Below are positions 1 to 9,415 of a stretch of DNA of 64,000 nt, one piece after another. Below the pieces are notes generated by a model, which did no database searches, was not told the origin of the DNA, and worked only from the letters and a program-made list of their open reading frames with translations. The first letter of the stretch is position 1; each line of letters begins with the position of its first letter. The stretch lies in NCBI GenBank assembly GCA_014382445.1, contig JACNJS010000039.1, positions 90,083 through 154,082 of the forward strand, written 5' to 3'. The stretch is from Bacteroidota bacterium (GTDB lineage Bacteria; Bacteroidota; Bacteroidia; Bacteroidales; F082). The translations under genes were made by a program, and so were the position numbers.

Positions 1-925
1 CTTCAGCTGGCCTTATTCCTATACCTGAGGTTATATTATAGTTATCTGACGAGGAATTAATGATATCACCATTTCCTGCAGTATAGTCGCCAAATTTATT
101 TCGGTTTGCAGATACTGTATATGATAACAGCGAATTTCCGCCAAATATTCTGATACCTGACTTATACCCGTTGTGATTTGTTTGACCACCAACAAACATT
201 GATATATGCTTTTCAAACTTATTGTAAAAGTGAGGTGTATGTGTTTTTAGATTTATTAAACCGCCAAAGTTAGGGCCATATTTTAGGGCGAATGGACCTT
301 TGTAAATTGTGATTTCATTAAGATCGTTTATGTTTACATGAGAAGCAGTAGGATCCATCCTATTCGGACATCCCCCCTCAATGCGAGTCCCGCCGTTTAG
401 CTGAACAACAACCTGCGAGTATTTAAATCCGCGTATAACGGGGTCAATACCTGTAGCTCCTTTTCGAATTCCTCCGATATTTGGTTGCGTTGCTATTAGC
501 CCTCCAATATCTGATAAATTAGTTGCCTCAATATTTTTAAGAACTATTTTATCAATTGAAAACGGTATTTGATTATCAGTTAACCCCATAATCTCAATTT
601 CCGTTAAATTTAATACTGAAGCTTTCATCACAATCTCTAATAATTTTTCTCCATTGGTTTCACTAAGTTGTATTTCTTCATTTTTGTACCCAACATGACT
701 AAAAATTAGTACAGGATTTGCAACATCTTGGTAATGAACTTTAAAAAATCCAATGTTGTTGGTTACTGTAACATAATTAGTGTTTTTTACCTTAATATTT
801 ACGTTTTGAAGGGGCTTTTTAGAAACCTCATCAGTAACATATCCTGACAGGCTAATACTTTGAGCTTTCGATAGTTGCATTAACGCAACCATAAATAAAA
901 TTACAACATATTTAAATCTTGCCAT
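1..925 (-). CDS. TonB-dependent receptor, OprC/NosA copper type (N-terminal part, runs off the window)
   Basis: This reading frame has no stop before the window edge, so only the first 308 residues are seen. It starts at ATG 925 with a signal peptide (about residues 1-22, ending SKAQ). A carboxypeptidase-regulatory-like beta-sandwich follows (about 25-100), then a plug domain (about 115-225) and the first barrel strands. The plug carries GGCPNRMDPTASHV (residues 184-197). The CxxxM motif (Cys186, Met190) followed by DPT is the signature of the OprC/NosA copper receptors, so copper is the likely substrate. That is family knowledge; the substrate here is inferred. The gene is divergent from the DUF2027 gene, and the 147-base gap between them should hold both promoters. 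The C-terminal barrel is missing from the window. Confidence 0.85.
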   Translation of the reverse strand, partial: MARFKYVVILFMVALMQLSKAQSISLSGYVTDEVSKKPLQNVNIKVKNTNYVTVTNNIGFFKVHYQDVANPVLIFSHVGYKNEEIQLSETNGEKLLEIVMKASVLNLTEIEIMGLTDNQIPFSIDKIVLKNIEATNLSDIGGLIATQPNIGGIRKGATGIDPVIRGFKYSQVVVQLNGGTRIEGGCPNRMDPTASHVNINDLNEITIYKGPFALKYGPNFGGLINLKTHTPHFYNKFEKHISMFVGGQTNHNGYKSGIRIFGGNSLLSYTVSANRNKFGDYTAGNGDIINSSSDNYNITSGIGIRPAE

Positions 926-1072
926 TTGTGTTCATTTATTTTTCAAAATTACAATTATATAATTTAACAAATTATTAACACTCTTATTTTTACCGCAGTC
1001 TAAATAAATGTTGTTATTGGTATTCCAAACCAGTCTAATTTATTAATTTTGGCGCTCTAAAAATTTATAAAA

Positions 1073-2131
1073 GTGAAGTTCAAAGTAGGGGATAAGGTAA
1101 AGTTCATCGATGAGATGGGAGGTGGTGTTATAACCGGAATAATTGATTCACGACTTGTAAAGGTAAAAACCGATGATGGCTTTGAGATGCCGGTAATTTC
1201 ATCTGAACTAATTCCTGATTATAGGTCGATGCCAACAGAGGATACAGCAGCTCAAAAAGTAACTTCGGTAATTCAGGCTGTTGAGGAAGATAAACCGGAA
1301 TTGATAAGTGCGATCAACCCATGGGGTAAAATTCATGAGGAGAATGGAGTATATCTTGCCTTTGAACCTCATGAGCAGCAGTGGCTGCTAACAGGTGAAA
1401 TGGATGTTATTCTTTTGAATAATACGTCATATGAACTATTATACAGCCTGTTTTTGGAGAGGAGCAATGAAATTGAAGGCGTTGATTTCAGTTCGGTTCC
1501 TGCTAATTCAAAAATAATTATCGAAACTATTAGCCGCGAAGAGATTGAGAATTGGACAAGAGGGTATTTACAACTATTATTTCATTCAGATTTACCTCGC
1601 AAAGTATATTTACCTGTTCACTCAGTAATCGATATTAGAACAGGAAGGTTTTTTAAAGAAGGAAGTTATCATGCAAATACATTGCTGAATGGTAAGGCTA
1701 TTATTGTAACTATTATTACTCAAAATGCACTTACCGTTGCTTCTGATAGTGAAGCCGACCGCAAGACGGATATCGGAATAGAACAGAATAAAGCTATGTC
1801 AGTTAAACCTAAACCCTTAATTGATAAATACAAAACGGCTACAGGAGAGGCTGTTGTTGACCTGCACATTGGTGAACTTATAGATAATATATTGGGGTTA
1901 TCAAGTTTGGATATGCTTAAAATACAAATCAACACTTTTAAGAAAATTCTTGAAAGTGCCATTATTAGTGATTATCATAAGGTTACTTTTATTCATGGAG
2001 TTGGAAATGGTGTGCTTAAAGACACTATTGTTAAAGAACTTACAGAATACGAGGGACTTGAAAATAGGATGGCATCTATCACCAAGTTCGGAGTTGGAGC
2101 CATTGATATTGTTATAAAATTTAAAGAATAA
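1073..2131 (+). CDS. DUF2027 and Smr domain protein
   Basis: This 352-residue protein starts at GTG 1073. The N-terminal segment (about 1-60, beginning MKFKVGDKVKF) is an SH3-like fold of the DUF2027 type. A central beta-rich region follows. The C-terminal part (about 262-350) is a Smr domain, with VDLHIGEL and the HGVGNGVLK loop typical of MutS2-type Smr nucleases and nucleic-acid binders. This architecture is characteristic of Bacteroidota. Its job is not established; a role in DNA or RNA processing is only suggested by the Smr domain. A possible Bacteroidota -7 element (TAATTTTG, 1044-1051) lies just upstream, with no Shine-Dalgarno sequence. Confidence 0.85.
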   Translation: MKFKVGDKVKFIDEMGGGVITGIIDSRLVKVKTDDGFEMPVISSELIPDYRSMPTEDTAAQKVTSVIQAVEEDKPELISAINPWGKIHEENGVYLAFEPHEQQWLLTGEMDVILLNNTSYELLYSLFLERSNEIEGVDFSSVPANSKIIIETISREEIENWTRGYLQLLFHSDLPRKVYLPVHSVIDIRTGRFFKEGSYHANTLLNGKAIIVTIITQNALTVASDSEADRKTDIGIEQNKAMSVKPKPLIDKYKTATGEAVVDLHIGELIDNILGLSSLDMLKIQINTFKKILESAIISDYHKVTFIHGVGNGVLKDTIVKELTEYEGLENRMASITKFGVGAIDIVIKFKE

Positions 2132-2186
2132 TTAAGTGAACATGATCTGCCTATAGCGGATCTGTAACGTAAAAAAATCTTAACAT

Positions 2187-4913
2187 ATGAAGAAAATCAC
2201 CAACATTTTATTTTCTATGCAAATCATGGGTACGCTGATCCTCTTGTTTGCTTTCTCAATAGGTACAGCAACGTTTATTGAGAACGACTTTGGGGCCACA
2301 GCAGCCAAAGCGATCGTTTATAATGCCACATGGTTTAATATTCTATTATTGATATTAACAGTTAACCTTATCGGCAGAATTATTATTGGACGTATGTATC
2401 GTTTGAAGAAGTTACCAATTTTTATTTTTCATGGAGCTTTTATAATAATAATTGCAGGATCGGCCATAACCCGTTTTATAAGCTATGAAGGCATGATGCA
2501 TATCAGAGAGGGTAGTATTTCAAACACAATCATGTCGGACATCACTTATGTTGATGTTGATATTGTTGATGGAGAATCTTTTTCTAAAAGCAGCAGTAAG
2601 GTGTTTATGTCAGTGTTAACTCCCGGAGCTTATGGCGAAAAAATAAAAATAAATAACAAAGCCTATTACTTTAAAAGTGTGAAATATATTCCAAGCGATA
2701 GGAAAAACAATATGATGAATGCAATGGTTGTTGAAATCAGCAAAGGCGATATGGTTAAGAAAGTTGTTCTGAGCGGAGGTAAAGGCTACACTGGTAAGAA
2801 AAATGTTTTTGAATTTGACGGTGTTAACGTCAGTATGACTTATGGAGCCAAGGAGATAGCTCTACCGTTCTCACTTAAATTACTGGATTTTCAACTTGAA
2901 AGATATCCGGGTTCAAATAGCCCATCATCATATGCCAGCGAAGTTGAACTAATTGATAGTCGAAAAAATCTGAACCGCGACTATCGTATATATATGAATA
3001 ACGTGCTTAATTACGGAGGGTACAGGTTTTTTCAGTCATCGTACGATTCAGATGAGCATGGCACAATATTGTCGGTTGCCCACGATTATTGGGGAACTCT
3101 CTTTACTTATCTGGGATATTTTTTCATGACTCTTGGCATGTTGCTAAGCATTTTTATGCCTAATACGAGATTTGCATTTTTAGGGAAGATGTTAAAAAAA
3201 GCTTCTGAAAATGGTAATACACTAAAAGCCGTAATTACTATAATCGTCTTTTCAATAGCTATAGGTGCTTCAGCGCAGAACATGCATAATACCGTTTCTG
3301 AAATACCGGAAATTACAAAAGAACAGGCAGAAAAATTCGGACAATTAGTTGTACAATCGCATGATGGAAGACTGGAGCCTGTAAATACACTTTCGGGTGA
3401 GATATTAAGAAAAGTGGCACGTAAAAGCAGCCTTAATGGACTTAATCCCGATCAGGTATTTCTTGGAATGATGACAAACCCTCTTAATTGGCAACTGGTT
3501 AAAATGATAAAGGTTAGCCATCCTGAATTAAAAAAAATAATAGGAATTGACGGAAAACATGCTTCATACCTTGATTTTATCAACCTAAGTAATGGAAAAT
3601 ATAAATTAAGCAAGTATGTATCTGAAGCGTATGAGAAAAAACCGGCTATGCGTAATAAATTTGATAGTGATGTACTGAAGGTTGACGAAAGGCTTAATAT
3701 TTGCTACATGGTTTATGAAGGAGATATGCTAAGAATTTTACCCGACCCGTTTAATTCTCACAAACCATGGTATTCTCCTGAATCAAATATTGGAAATATG
3801 CCACAAGAAGATTCTGCATTTTTGAAAACAATCCTGCCCGCGTATTTCTCCGCACTATCAAAAGGAAATAATTCAAAGGCTGATGCACTTTTAGCAGGAA
3901 TTGCTGATTATCAGAAAAGATATGGTGCATCAATATTACCATCTGAAAACAAAATCAAATTTGAAATACTCTACAATAAGATGTTGATATTTGATAATCT
4001 TAGCAAGATTTATGGAATATTAGGATTGTTTATGATCATCCTTTTATTTATTGAAATGTTTAAGCCATCAAAATGGATTAAATATGTGGTAAACTTCTTT
4101 ATTGTACTTGTTGTAATTGGCTTTATTGTTCAAACATTTGGCCTTGTTATGCGGTGGTATATTTCGGGGCATGCTCCATGGAGCAATGGTTACGAGTCGA
4201 TGATATACATAGGATGGGTAACATTACTTGCCGGTTTATTATTTGCTCATGGATCGAAGATGACGATTGCGGCAACTACTATACTATCATCAATAATACT
4301 TATGGTTGCTCATTTAAGCTGGATGGATCCTGAAGTTACAAATCTTGTACCTGTGCTAAAATCATATTGGCTCACAATTCATGTATCGGTTATAACTGCG
4401 AGCTATGGATTTTTTGCACTTAGCGCGCTACTTGGCCTTTTGAATCTAATATTAATGATACTTAAATCAGGCAAAAATGTCTCTAAAATGGATTTGAAGA
4501 TTAATGAGTTAACCGCAATTAACGAACGTTCGATAATCATCGGATTGTATTTGCTCACCATCGGTACTTTTCTTGGTGGAGTTTGGGCGAACGAAAGCTG
4601 GGGACGATATTGGGGCTGGGATCCTAAAGAGACATGGGCGCTTGTTAGTATTCTGGTATATGCCTTTATAGCTCACATGCGTTATCTGACAGGTTTAAAA
4701 TCAAAATTTACTTATAATTTCGCTACTCTTATTTCTCTTGGAGTTATTTTGATGACATATTTTGGTGTAAACTACTATCTATCAGGCTTACATTCATATG
4801 CTACCGGCGATCCTGTTCCGGTACCTAATTTTGTGTATTATTCAATTGCTACAATTATTGTGGTTGCTGTTTGGGCTTATTATAAGGATGTGAAGATTAA
4901 AGTTAGAAGTTAG
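2187..4913 (+). CDS. ccsBA: Fused cytochrome c biogenesis protein CcsBA (ResB-CcsA)
   Basis: This 908-residue integral membrane protein belongs to System II cytochrome c maturation. It exports haem and joins it to apocytochromes outside the membrane. The N-terminal third is ResB/CcsB-like (membrane segments near 10-85 and 310-330), followed by a large soluble loop (about 365-615). The C-terminal third is CcsA with several membrane helices. The haem-handling WWD motif is visible as WGRYWGWDPKETWALV near residue 804, flanked by conserved histidines (GHAPWSNGYES upstream, GLHSYATGDP downstream). CcsB-CcsA fusion is usual in Bacteroidota and Epsilonproteobacteria. Its presence implies that the organism makes c-type cytochromes, although none is encoded in this window. 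Confidence 0.93.
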   Translation: MKKITNILFSMQIMGTLILLFAFSIGTATFIENDFGATAAKAIVYNATWFNILLLILTVNLIGRIIIGRMYRLKKLPIFIFHGAFIIIIAGSAITRFISYEGMMHIREGSISNTIMSDITYVDVDIVDGESFSKSSSKVFMSVLTPGAYGEKIKINNKAYYFKSVKYIPSDRKNNMMNAMVVEISKGDMVKKVVLSGGKGYTGKKNVFEFDGVNVSMTYGAKEIALPFSLKLLDFQLERYPGSNSPSSYASEVELIDSRKNLNRDYRIYMNNVLNYGGYRFFQSSYDSDEHGTILSVAHDYWGTLFTYLGYFFMTLGMLLSIFMPNTRFAFLGKMLKKASENGNTLKAVITIIVFSIAIGASAQNMHNTVSEIPEITKEQAEKFGQLVVQSHDGRLEPVNTLSGEILRKVARKSSLNGLNPDQVFLGMMTNPLNWQLVKMIKVSHPELKKIIGIDGKHASYLDFINLSNGKYKLSKYVSEAYEKKPAMRNKFDSDVLKVDERLNICYMVYEGDMLRILPDPFNSHKPWYSPESNIGNMPQEDSAFLKTILPAYFSALSKGNNSKADALLAGIADYQKRYGASILPSENKIKFEILYNKMLIFDNLSKIYGILGLFMIILLFIEMFKPSKWIKYVVNFFIVLVVIGFIVQTFGLVMRWYISGHAPWSNGYESMIYIGWVTLLAGLLFAHGSKMTIAATTILSSIILMVAHLSWMDPEVTNLVPVLKSYWLTIHVSVITASYGFFALSALLGLLNLILMILKSGKNVSKMDLKINELTAINERSIIIGLYLLTIGTFLGGVWANESWGRYWGWDPKETWALVSILVYAFIAHMRYLTGLKSKFTYNFATLISLGVILMTYFGVNYYLSGLHSYATGDPVPVPNFVYYSIATIIVVAVWAYYKDVKIKVRS

Positions 4914-4919
4914 ATGTTT

Positions 4920-4986
4920 TCCACCCCGACATAGGTGGATACGACTGACAGGCAATTTTCTGGTTTAAAGTTTCAGGAAACCTGTC
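4920..4986. terminator. Inverted repeats between convergent genes, possible bidirectional terminator
   Basis: Two stems lie between the ends of ccsBA (plus) and the DUF4294 gene (minus). TCCACC (4920-4925) pairs with GGTGGA (4934-4939), and GACAGG (4947-4952) pairs with CCTGTC (4981-4986). There is no clear T-run, so the terminator call rests mainly on position. Confidence 0.35.
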
Positions 4987-5006
4987 AAACATTAAACCCG
5001 AAACGG

Positions 5007-5591
5007 TCATATCTGCCCGCGTTCAATCATCCTCACAATAGTTTCAATTTGTTTGTCCTCGCCTTCGGGATCGTATTTTACTTTTAAATTATATCCCCAA
5101 ATTCGTGCAAACGCCTGATAAAAAAATGCTGTGAATTTACCACGAAGTTCCTGCAACAGGTTAAATGATGAATTCCCGGTTTCACGATCAATCAACTTTA
5201 TTAGTATTTTCCCTTGAGCGAAGGTAAGTTTCTGAAGCTCGTCGCTATATCTTTCATTAATTTCCTTTTCAGCCTGTTTCATAATTTTCCGGCGATCATT
5301 TTCATTCTCTGCGGCAACCAATAGATCGCCATATTTTCTTAACATAATTCCTCCAAGTCGCGCCCAGGGATAAACCTTTTTTACATTTCTGATAAGTTTT
5401 GTAAGCTGTTTTTGTGCTTTGCGTGTTGCCGGAATTTTGAAAGAGTATATTTCAACTTCAGTGAGACTGATTACCGGAATTGTATCAACACCATCCACAA
5501 TGGCATGAACGGTTATTGGATGTACTTTTTGTGCAACCATTACAGAAGTTCCTGCCAAAATAAAAAAAATTATGGGAATTAGTTTCTTCAT
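5007..5591 (-). CDS. DUF4294 secreted protein
   Basis: I place the start at ATG 5591, six codons inside the longest frame, because a clean signal peptide begins there (MKKLIPIIFFILAGTSVMVAQ). The mature protein (about 175 residues) matches the Bacteroidota DUF4294 family. Features include the VYPWARLGG stretch, a lysine/glutamate-rich helical middle and a C-terminal segment around FARIWGYNLKVKYDP. Its function is unknown. It is probably periplasmic or outer-membrane associated. It is convergent with ccsBA. Confidence 0.8.
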   Translation of the reverse strand: MKKLIPIIFFILAGTSVMVAQKVHPITVHAIVDGVDTIPVISLTEVEIYSFKIPATRKAQKQLTKLIRNVKKVYPWARLGGIMLRKYGDLLVAAENENDRRKIMKQAEKEINERYSDELQKLTFAQGKILIKLIDRETGNSSFNLLQELRGKFTAFFYQAFARIWGYNLKVKYDPEGEDKQIETIVRMIERGQI

Positions 5592-5672
5592 TTGTAGTGC
5601 AATGTACAAACATTATGCCTTTAATCTCGCCGAATAAGGTTTGTAAATAAGCCACGATAAAAAGTTAATCAC

Positions 5673-6911
5673 TTAAACAGCTGTACGCAATATCGATAGG
5701 CTTGTTTTGCCAAATTTTTCTTTAGCATATGGCAAGGTTACATGTAATTGCTTAGTTCGCTTTTTTGAGGGGAGCTCAAACATAGCATCAACCAATATTG
5801 CCTCAATTATTGATCGTAATCCTCTTGCACCGAGCTTAAATTCATCAGATTTGTCAACAACAAACTCCAGTGCATCCTCATCAAATTTTAGTTTAATACC
5901 ATCCATGTTGAATAGTTTCTCAAATTGTTTGGTAATAGCATTTTTGGGTTCTGTTAAAATACGTTTTAACGCAGATTTATCAAGTGGGTCTAAATATGAA
6001 AGTACAGGTAGCCTTCCTACTATTTCAGGAATTAACCCAAAGTTTTTTAAATCTCCGGGAGCTATATATTGGAGCAATCGTTTTCTGTCGATATTTTCAT
6101 CTTTAACGCCTGAAAAAGAGTAACCTACAACATTTGTTCTCAGTCGTGATGCAATAATTCTGTCAATTCCATGAAAAGCTCCACCTGAAATAAAAAGAAT
6201 GTTTTTAGTGTCAACACTGATCATTTTTTGTTCGGGGTGCTTTCTTCCCCCTTGGGGAGGTACATTAACTGCAGTTCCTTCAAGCAGTTTCAGTAATGCT
6301 TGCTGAACACCTTCGCCTGAAACATCGCGGGTAATTGATGGGTTATCACTTTTTCTGGCGATTTTATCAATCTCATCAATAAAAATTATTCCTTTCTCGG
6401 CGGCGGCCACATTATAATCAGCGGCCTGCAACAGCCTGGTAAGTATACTTTCCACATCTTCACCAACATAGCCCGCTTCGGTGAGAACGGTTGCATCTGC
6501 TATGGCAAAAGGTACATGCAGCAATCGTGAAATAGTTTTTGCCAATAGCGTTTTGCCTGTTCCGGTTTCTCCAACAAGAATAATATTCGACTTTTCAATC
6601 TCAACTTCATTATTATCATCTTCCTGAGCAATGCGTTTATAGTGGTTGTAAACGGCTACGGAAAGAACTTTCTTCGCATCTTCCTGCCCAATTACGTATT
6701 TGTCAAGAAATGTTTTAATTTCAATAGGTTTGAGTATCGAAGCTTGTTCGTGGGGAACATCAAATGATTCGGCGCTTTCTTCTTTCAGAATAAGGTTAGC
6801 TTGTTCAATGCAAAAATTACAAATCTGAGAATCAATTCCTGAAACAAGTATGTTAGTTTCATGCTCTGGTCTGCCACAAAATGAACAATGCCCTTTTTCT
6901 TTTTTAGCCAT
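5673..6911 (-). CDS. clpX: ATP-dependent Clp protease ATP-binding subunit ClpX
   Basis: This 412-residue AAA+ unfoldase delivers substrates to ClpP. The N-terminal zinc-binding domain has Cys9, Cys12, Cys31 and Cys34. Walker A is GETGTGKT (114-121), Walker B is in [12 protein letters not shown], and the pore loop GYVGED and the C-terminal sensor 2 region (GARGLRS) are present. The length is normal for the family. It lies 99 bases downstream of clpP on the same strand in the order tig-clpP-clpX, the classical arrangement. No ribosome binding site is evident before the ATG. Confidence 0.97.
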   Translation of the reverse strand: MAKKEKGHCSFCGRPEHETNILVSGIDSQICNFCIEQANLILKEESAESFDVPHEQASILKPIEIKTFLDKYVIGQEDAKKVLSVAVYNHYKRIAQEDDNNEVEIEKSNIILVGETGTGKTLLAKTISRLLHVPFAIADATVLTEAGYVGEDVESILTRLLQAADYNVAAAEKGIIFIDEIDKIARKSDNPSITRDVSGEGVQQALLKLLEGTAVNVPPQGGRKHPEQKMISVDTKNILFISGGAFHGIDRIIASRLRTNVVGYSFSGVKDENIDRKRLLQYIAPGDLKNFGLIPEIVGRLPVLSYLDPLDKSALKRILTEPKNAITKQFEKLFNMDGIKLKFDEDALEFVVDKSDEFKLGARGLRSIIEAILVDAMFELPSKKRTKQLHVTLPYAKEKFGKTSLSILRTAV

Positions 6912-7010
6912 AGCGGTTGGAATTATGAGTTAACAGTTAAGTATTACGAGTTATTGTTATTAAATGTTACGTTGTTGATGTAATATTTGAACAATCATAC
7001 CAATAATCAA

Positions 7011-7688
7011 TTACTTTTTATTTTTCACAAGAACCTCATCAATCATGCCATAATCAAGTGCTTCCTTGGCAGTCATCCAATAGTCCCTGTCAGAGTCTTT
7101 CCAGATTTTTTTGTAGGTTTGATTAGAATGTTGTGCAAGTATTTCGTATAGTTCCTTTTTAAGTTTTTGAATTTCCCTTGCGGTGATTTCAATATCAGAT
7201 GCTTGCCCCTGAGCACCGCCCATTGGCTGATGGATTAGAATGCGCGAATGTTTGAGTGCGGTTCGTTTGCCTTTTGTTCCTGCACACAGCAATATAGCTC
7301 CCATTGAGGCTGCCATTCCTGTACATATAGTGGCAACATCCGGATTTATGTATTGCATAGTGTCGTAAATACCCAGTCCTGCATATACCGAACCTCCCGG
7401 CGTGTTAAGATAAATCTGGATATCGCGGTTTGCATCATTCGATTCTAGAAATAGCAATTGTGCCTGAATAATATTTGCAACATAATCGTCAATTGCAATA
7501 CCAAGAAAAATGATCCTGTCCATCATTAAACGTGAAAATACGTCCATTTGAGCAATGTTAAGTTGCCTCTCTTCGATAATTGTAGGGGAAATATAACTAC
7601 CGTAAGCCGAACTGTATCTATCGAGTGATATGCTACTGATGCCGTGATGTTTTACAGCGTATTTCCTGAATTCTTTACTACTTTCCAT
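7011..7688 (-). CDS. clpP: ATP-dependent Clp protease proteolytic subunit ClpP
   Basis: This 225-residue serine peptidase forms the barrel of the ClpXP protease. The catalytic serine is Ser128 in GMAASMG and the catalytic histidine is His153 in RILIHQPMGG; the aspartate follows in the SDRDYWMTA region. It begins 11 bases after the end of tig. Its start is preceded by AGGAGGT, a good Shine-Dalgarno sequence and one of few in the first half of the window. The N-terminal extension of about 30 residues before the conserved core is common in Bacteroidota ClpP. Confidence 0.97.
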   Translation of the reverse strand: MESSKEFRKYAVKHHGISSISLDRYSSAYGSYISPTIIEERQLNIAQMDVFSRLMMDRIIFLGIAIDDYVANIIQAQLLFLESNDANRDIQIYLNTPGGSVYAGLGIYDTMQYINPDVATICTGMAASMGAILLCAGTKGKRTALKHSRILIHQPMGGAQGQASDIEITAREIQKLKKELYEILAQHSNQTYKKIWKDSDRDYWMTAKEALDYGMIDEVLVKNKK

Positions 7689-7699
7689 GGGTTGACCTC

Positions 7700-9049
7700 C
7701 TAATCTGTTTTTGATGCTATTTCAATAAACTTTTCTGTTGTAACTTTTTTATTCTTTAAAGTAATATTTTCCTTAAAGAGTTTAATAAGTTTCTCATCCT
7801 GAATATCATTATGAATCTTTTGCTTTTCGTCAGAGTTGCTAAGGACCTGATCGATTATGCCTTCGATTTGAGGTATTAACTCCACACTACCCATTGTTTT
7901 AAAATATGTAGCTACTTTTTCCCTGATTTCTTCCTCTTTAACCTGCATCGCGTCGCCATGATCTTTTAGCAATTCGTTTTCCAAAAGTTGCCATTTAAAA
8001 GTACGTGCATAACTATTGTACTGAGTATCGATTTGTTCTTGTGTAATTTTGCCATCGTTGCTTTCTATTAGCCAACGTTTTAAGAATTCGTCGGGCAGAT
8101 TGATATTGGCAATTTTAATTAACTCTTTAACAGTATCTGCTAAAAACTGACGATCGGTATCACGCTGATAATGTTTTACCAGGTCGTTCGACAAAGCCTC
8201 CCTGAATTCTTTTACTGAAAATATTTCTTGTGAAGGAAAAACTTTTTTATACAGATCTTCACCCAATTCAGCAATGTGGGTTCTAACTATTTTAGCTATT
8301 TCGAATTTATAATCTGACTTTAGTTTTTGGTCGCCTTCATCATGACGGTTTAACAAAGAAGCAACTTTTGACTCATCTTTAGTTGCATTAAGTGGGTTGA
8401 AAATAACCGAATCACCGGCTTTTGCGCCTATAAACTGTTTTTGAATAGTATTTAGCTTGATGTCATCGTATTTCAAAAAACCAACGTTCTCAACGCCGCC
8501 GTCAATTATGTTTCCTTCATGGTCCACTTCAACAAACTTACCCTGGAAAGCATCACCTTCTTCGGCAGTTTCAGGATTTTCATCTTCGCCAAATCTAATC
8601 TTAACATCTTCAATGGCTTTATCGATTTCGGAGTCGATAATATTAATTGAATAATTAGGAACTGTTATATCTTTCGAAAGCTTTATTTCAATTTCAGGTC
8701 TTAGACCAATGTCAAAATAAAAATCAAAATCCTTTGAATTTTTGAAGTCGATATTAGTTGATTTTTCCGTATTTGGAAGAGGGTTACCGATTACATTAAT
8801 TTTATTTTCAATGATGTAGTTGTTAAGCGCTTCCGAAAGGGATTTGTTAACTTCGTCGATCATAGCAGAATTACCATACATTTTTTTAATCATGCCAATG
8901 GGCACCATTCCCGGCCTGAAACCGGGTATATTTGCTTTTTTTCTGTAATCAGCTAGTTGTTTGTTTACAGCATCAATATAGTCGCTTTCCCGTAGATTAA
9001 TGTGAATAATGGCAGTGAGTTCGCCAGTTGATTCTTGAGATATGTTCAT
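7700..9049 (-). CDS. tig: Trigger factor, ribosome-associated chaperone
   Basis: This 449-residue protein binds the ribosome exit tunnel and shields nascent chains. The ribosome-docking signature is present in IPGFRPGMVPIGM near residue 40. It is followed by a divergent peptidyl-prolyl isomerase domain (about 150-250) and a long helical C-terminal chaperone domain. Sequence outside the N-terminal signature is diverged, as is usual in Bacteroidota. It is the first gene of the tig-clpP-clpX unit. Confidence 0.93.
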   Translation of the reverse strand: MNISQESTGELTAIIHINLRESDYIDAVNKQLADYRKKANIPGFRPGMVPIGMIKKMYGNSAMIDEVNKSLSEALNNYIIENKINVIGNPLPNTEKSTNIDFKNSKDFDFYFDIGLRPEIEIKLSKDITVPNYSINIIDSEIDKAIEDVKIRFGEDENPETAEEGDAFQGKFVEVDHEGNIIDGGVENVGFLKYDDIKLNTIQKQFIGAKAGDSVIFNPLNATKDESKVASLLNRHDEGDQKLKSDYKFEIAKIVRTHIAELGEDLYKKVFPSQEIFSVKEFREALSNDLVKHYQRDTDRQFLADTVKELIKIANINLPDEFLKRWLIESNDGKITQEQIDTQYNSYARTFKWQLLENELLKDHGDAMQVKEEEIREKVATYFKTMGSVELIPQIEGIIDQVLSNSDEKQKIHNDIQDEKLIKLFKENITLKNKKVTTEKFIEIASKTD

Positions 9050-9136
9050 TAAATACTTTTGTTTGGTTCAAAAAAAAAAACAATAAACTGCAGGTTAAAG
9101 GATAAAACTTTAGAGTTTATATGCTAAAGAACTTTG

Positions 9137-9220
9137 TACTCTGTGCGGATGAAGGGACTTCCTCCTGAGGCGGATAAAATTCTCCTCCCTTAATCCTTAC
9201 TCTGTGCGGATGAAGGGACT
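9137..9220. repeat. 23-bp direct repeat of the tRNA-Leu 3' end
   Basis: Positions 9137-9159 and 9198-9220 are identical over 23 bases (TACTCTGTGCGGATGAAGGG followed by ACT). The second copy forms the 3' end of tRNA-Leu and its flank. Partial tRNA copies of this kind are left by integrases or by slippage. No integrase is nearby. Confidence 0.85.
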
Positions 9221-9286
9221 CGAACCCCCACGTCTCGCGACACTAGATCCTAAGTCTAGCGCGTCTACCAATTTCGCCACATCCGC
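9206..9286 (-). tRNA. tRNA-Leu (anticodon TAG)
   Basis: Read on the minus strand, the gene begins GCGGATGTGGCGAAATTGGT and ends with the matching acceptor strand ATCCGC. The anticodon stem CTAGA/TCTAG encloses the loop CTTAGGA, giving anticodon TAG (leucine, CUA). The T arm GGGGGTTCGAGTCCC is intact and there is a short variable arm (TGTCGCGAGACG). No CCA is encoded. The 81-base length fits a leucine tRNA. A 23-base copy of its 3' part lies 61 bases further on. Confidence 0.95.
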
Positions 9287-9415
9287 TTGTAACTATCCCC
9301 AAATTTGGGGCTGCAAATATACTATTTATTTATTTTTAAAATTTGTTTTTTTTTATTAGGTTACAAATAACTTTATGTATTTCCTTAGTAATTTCTTTTA
9401 CGAGGTACAACCTCA

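Noticed and set aside
5707..6123. Open frame on the plus strand opposite clpX.
   Set aside because: It is antisense to a conserved gene and has no domain; shadow frame.
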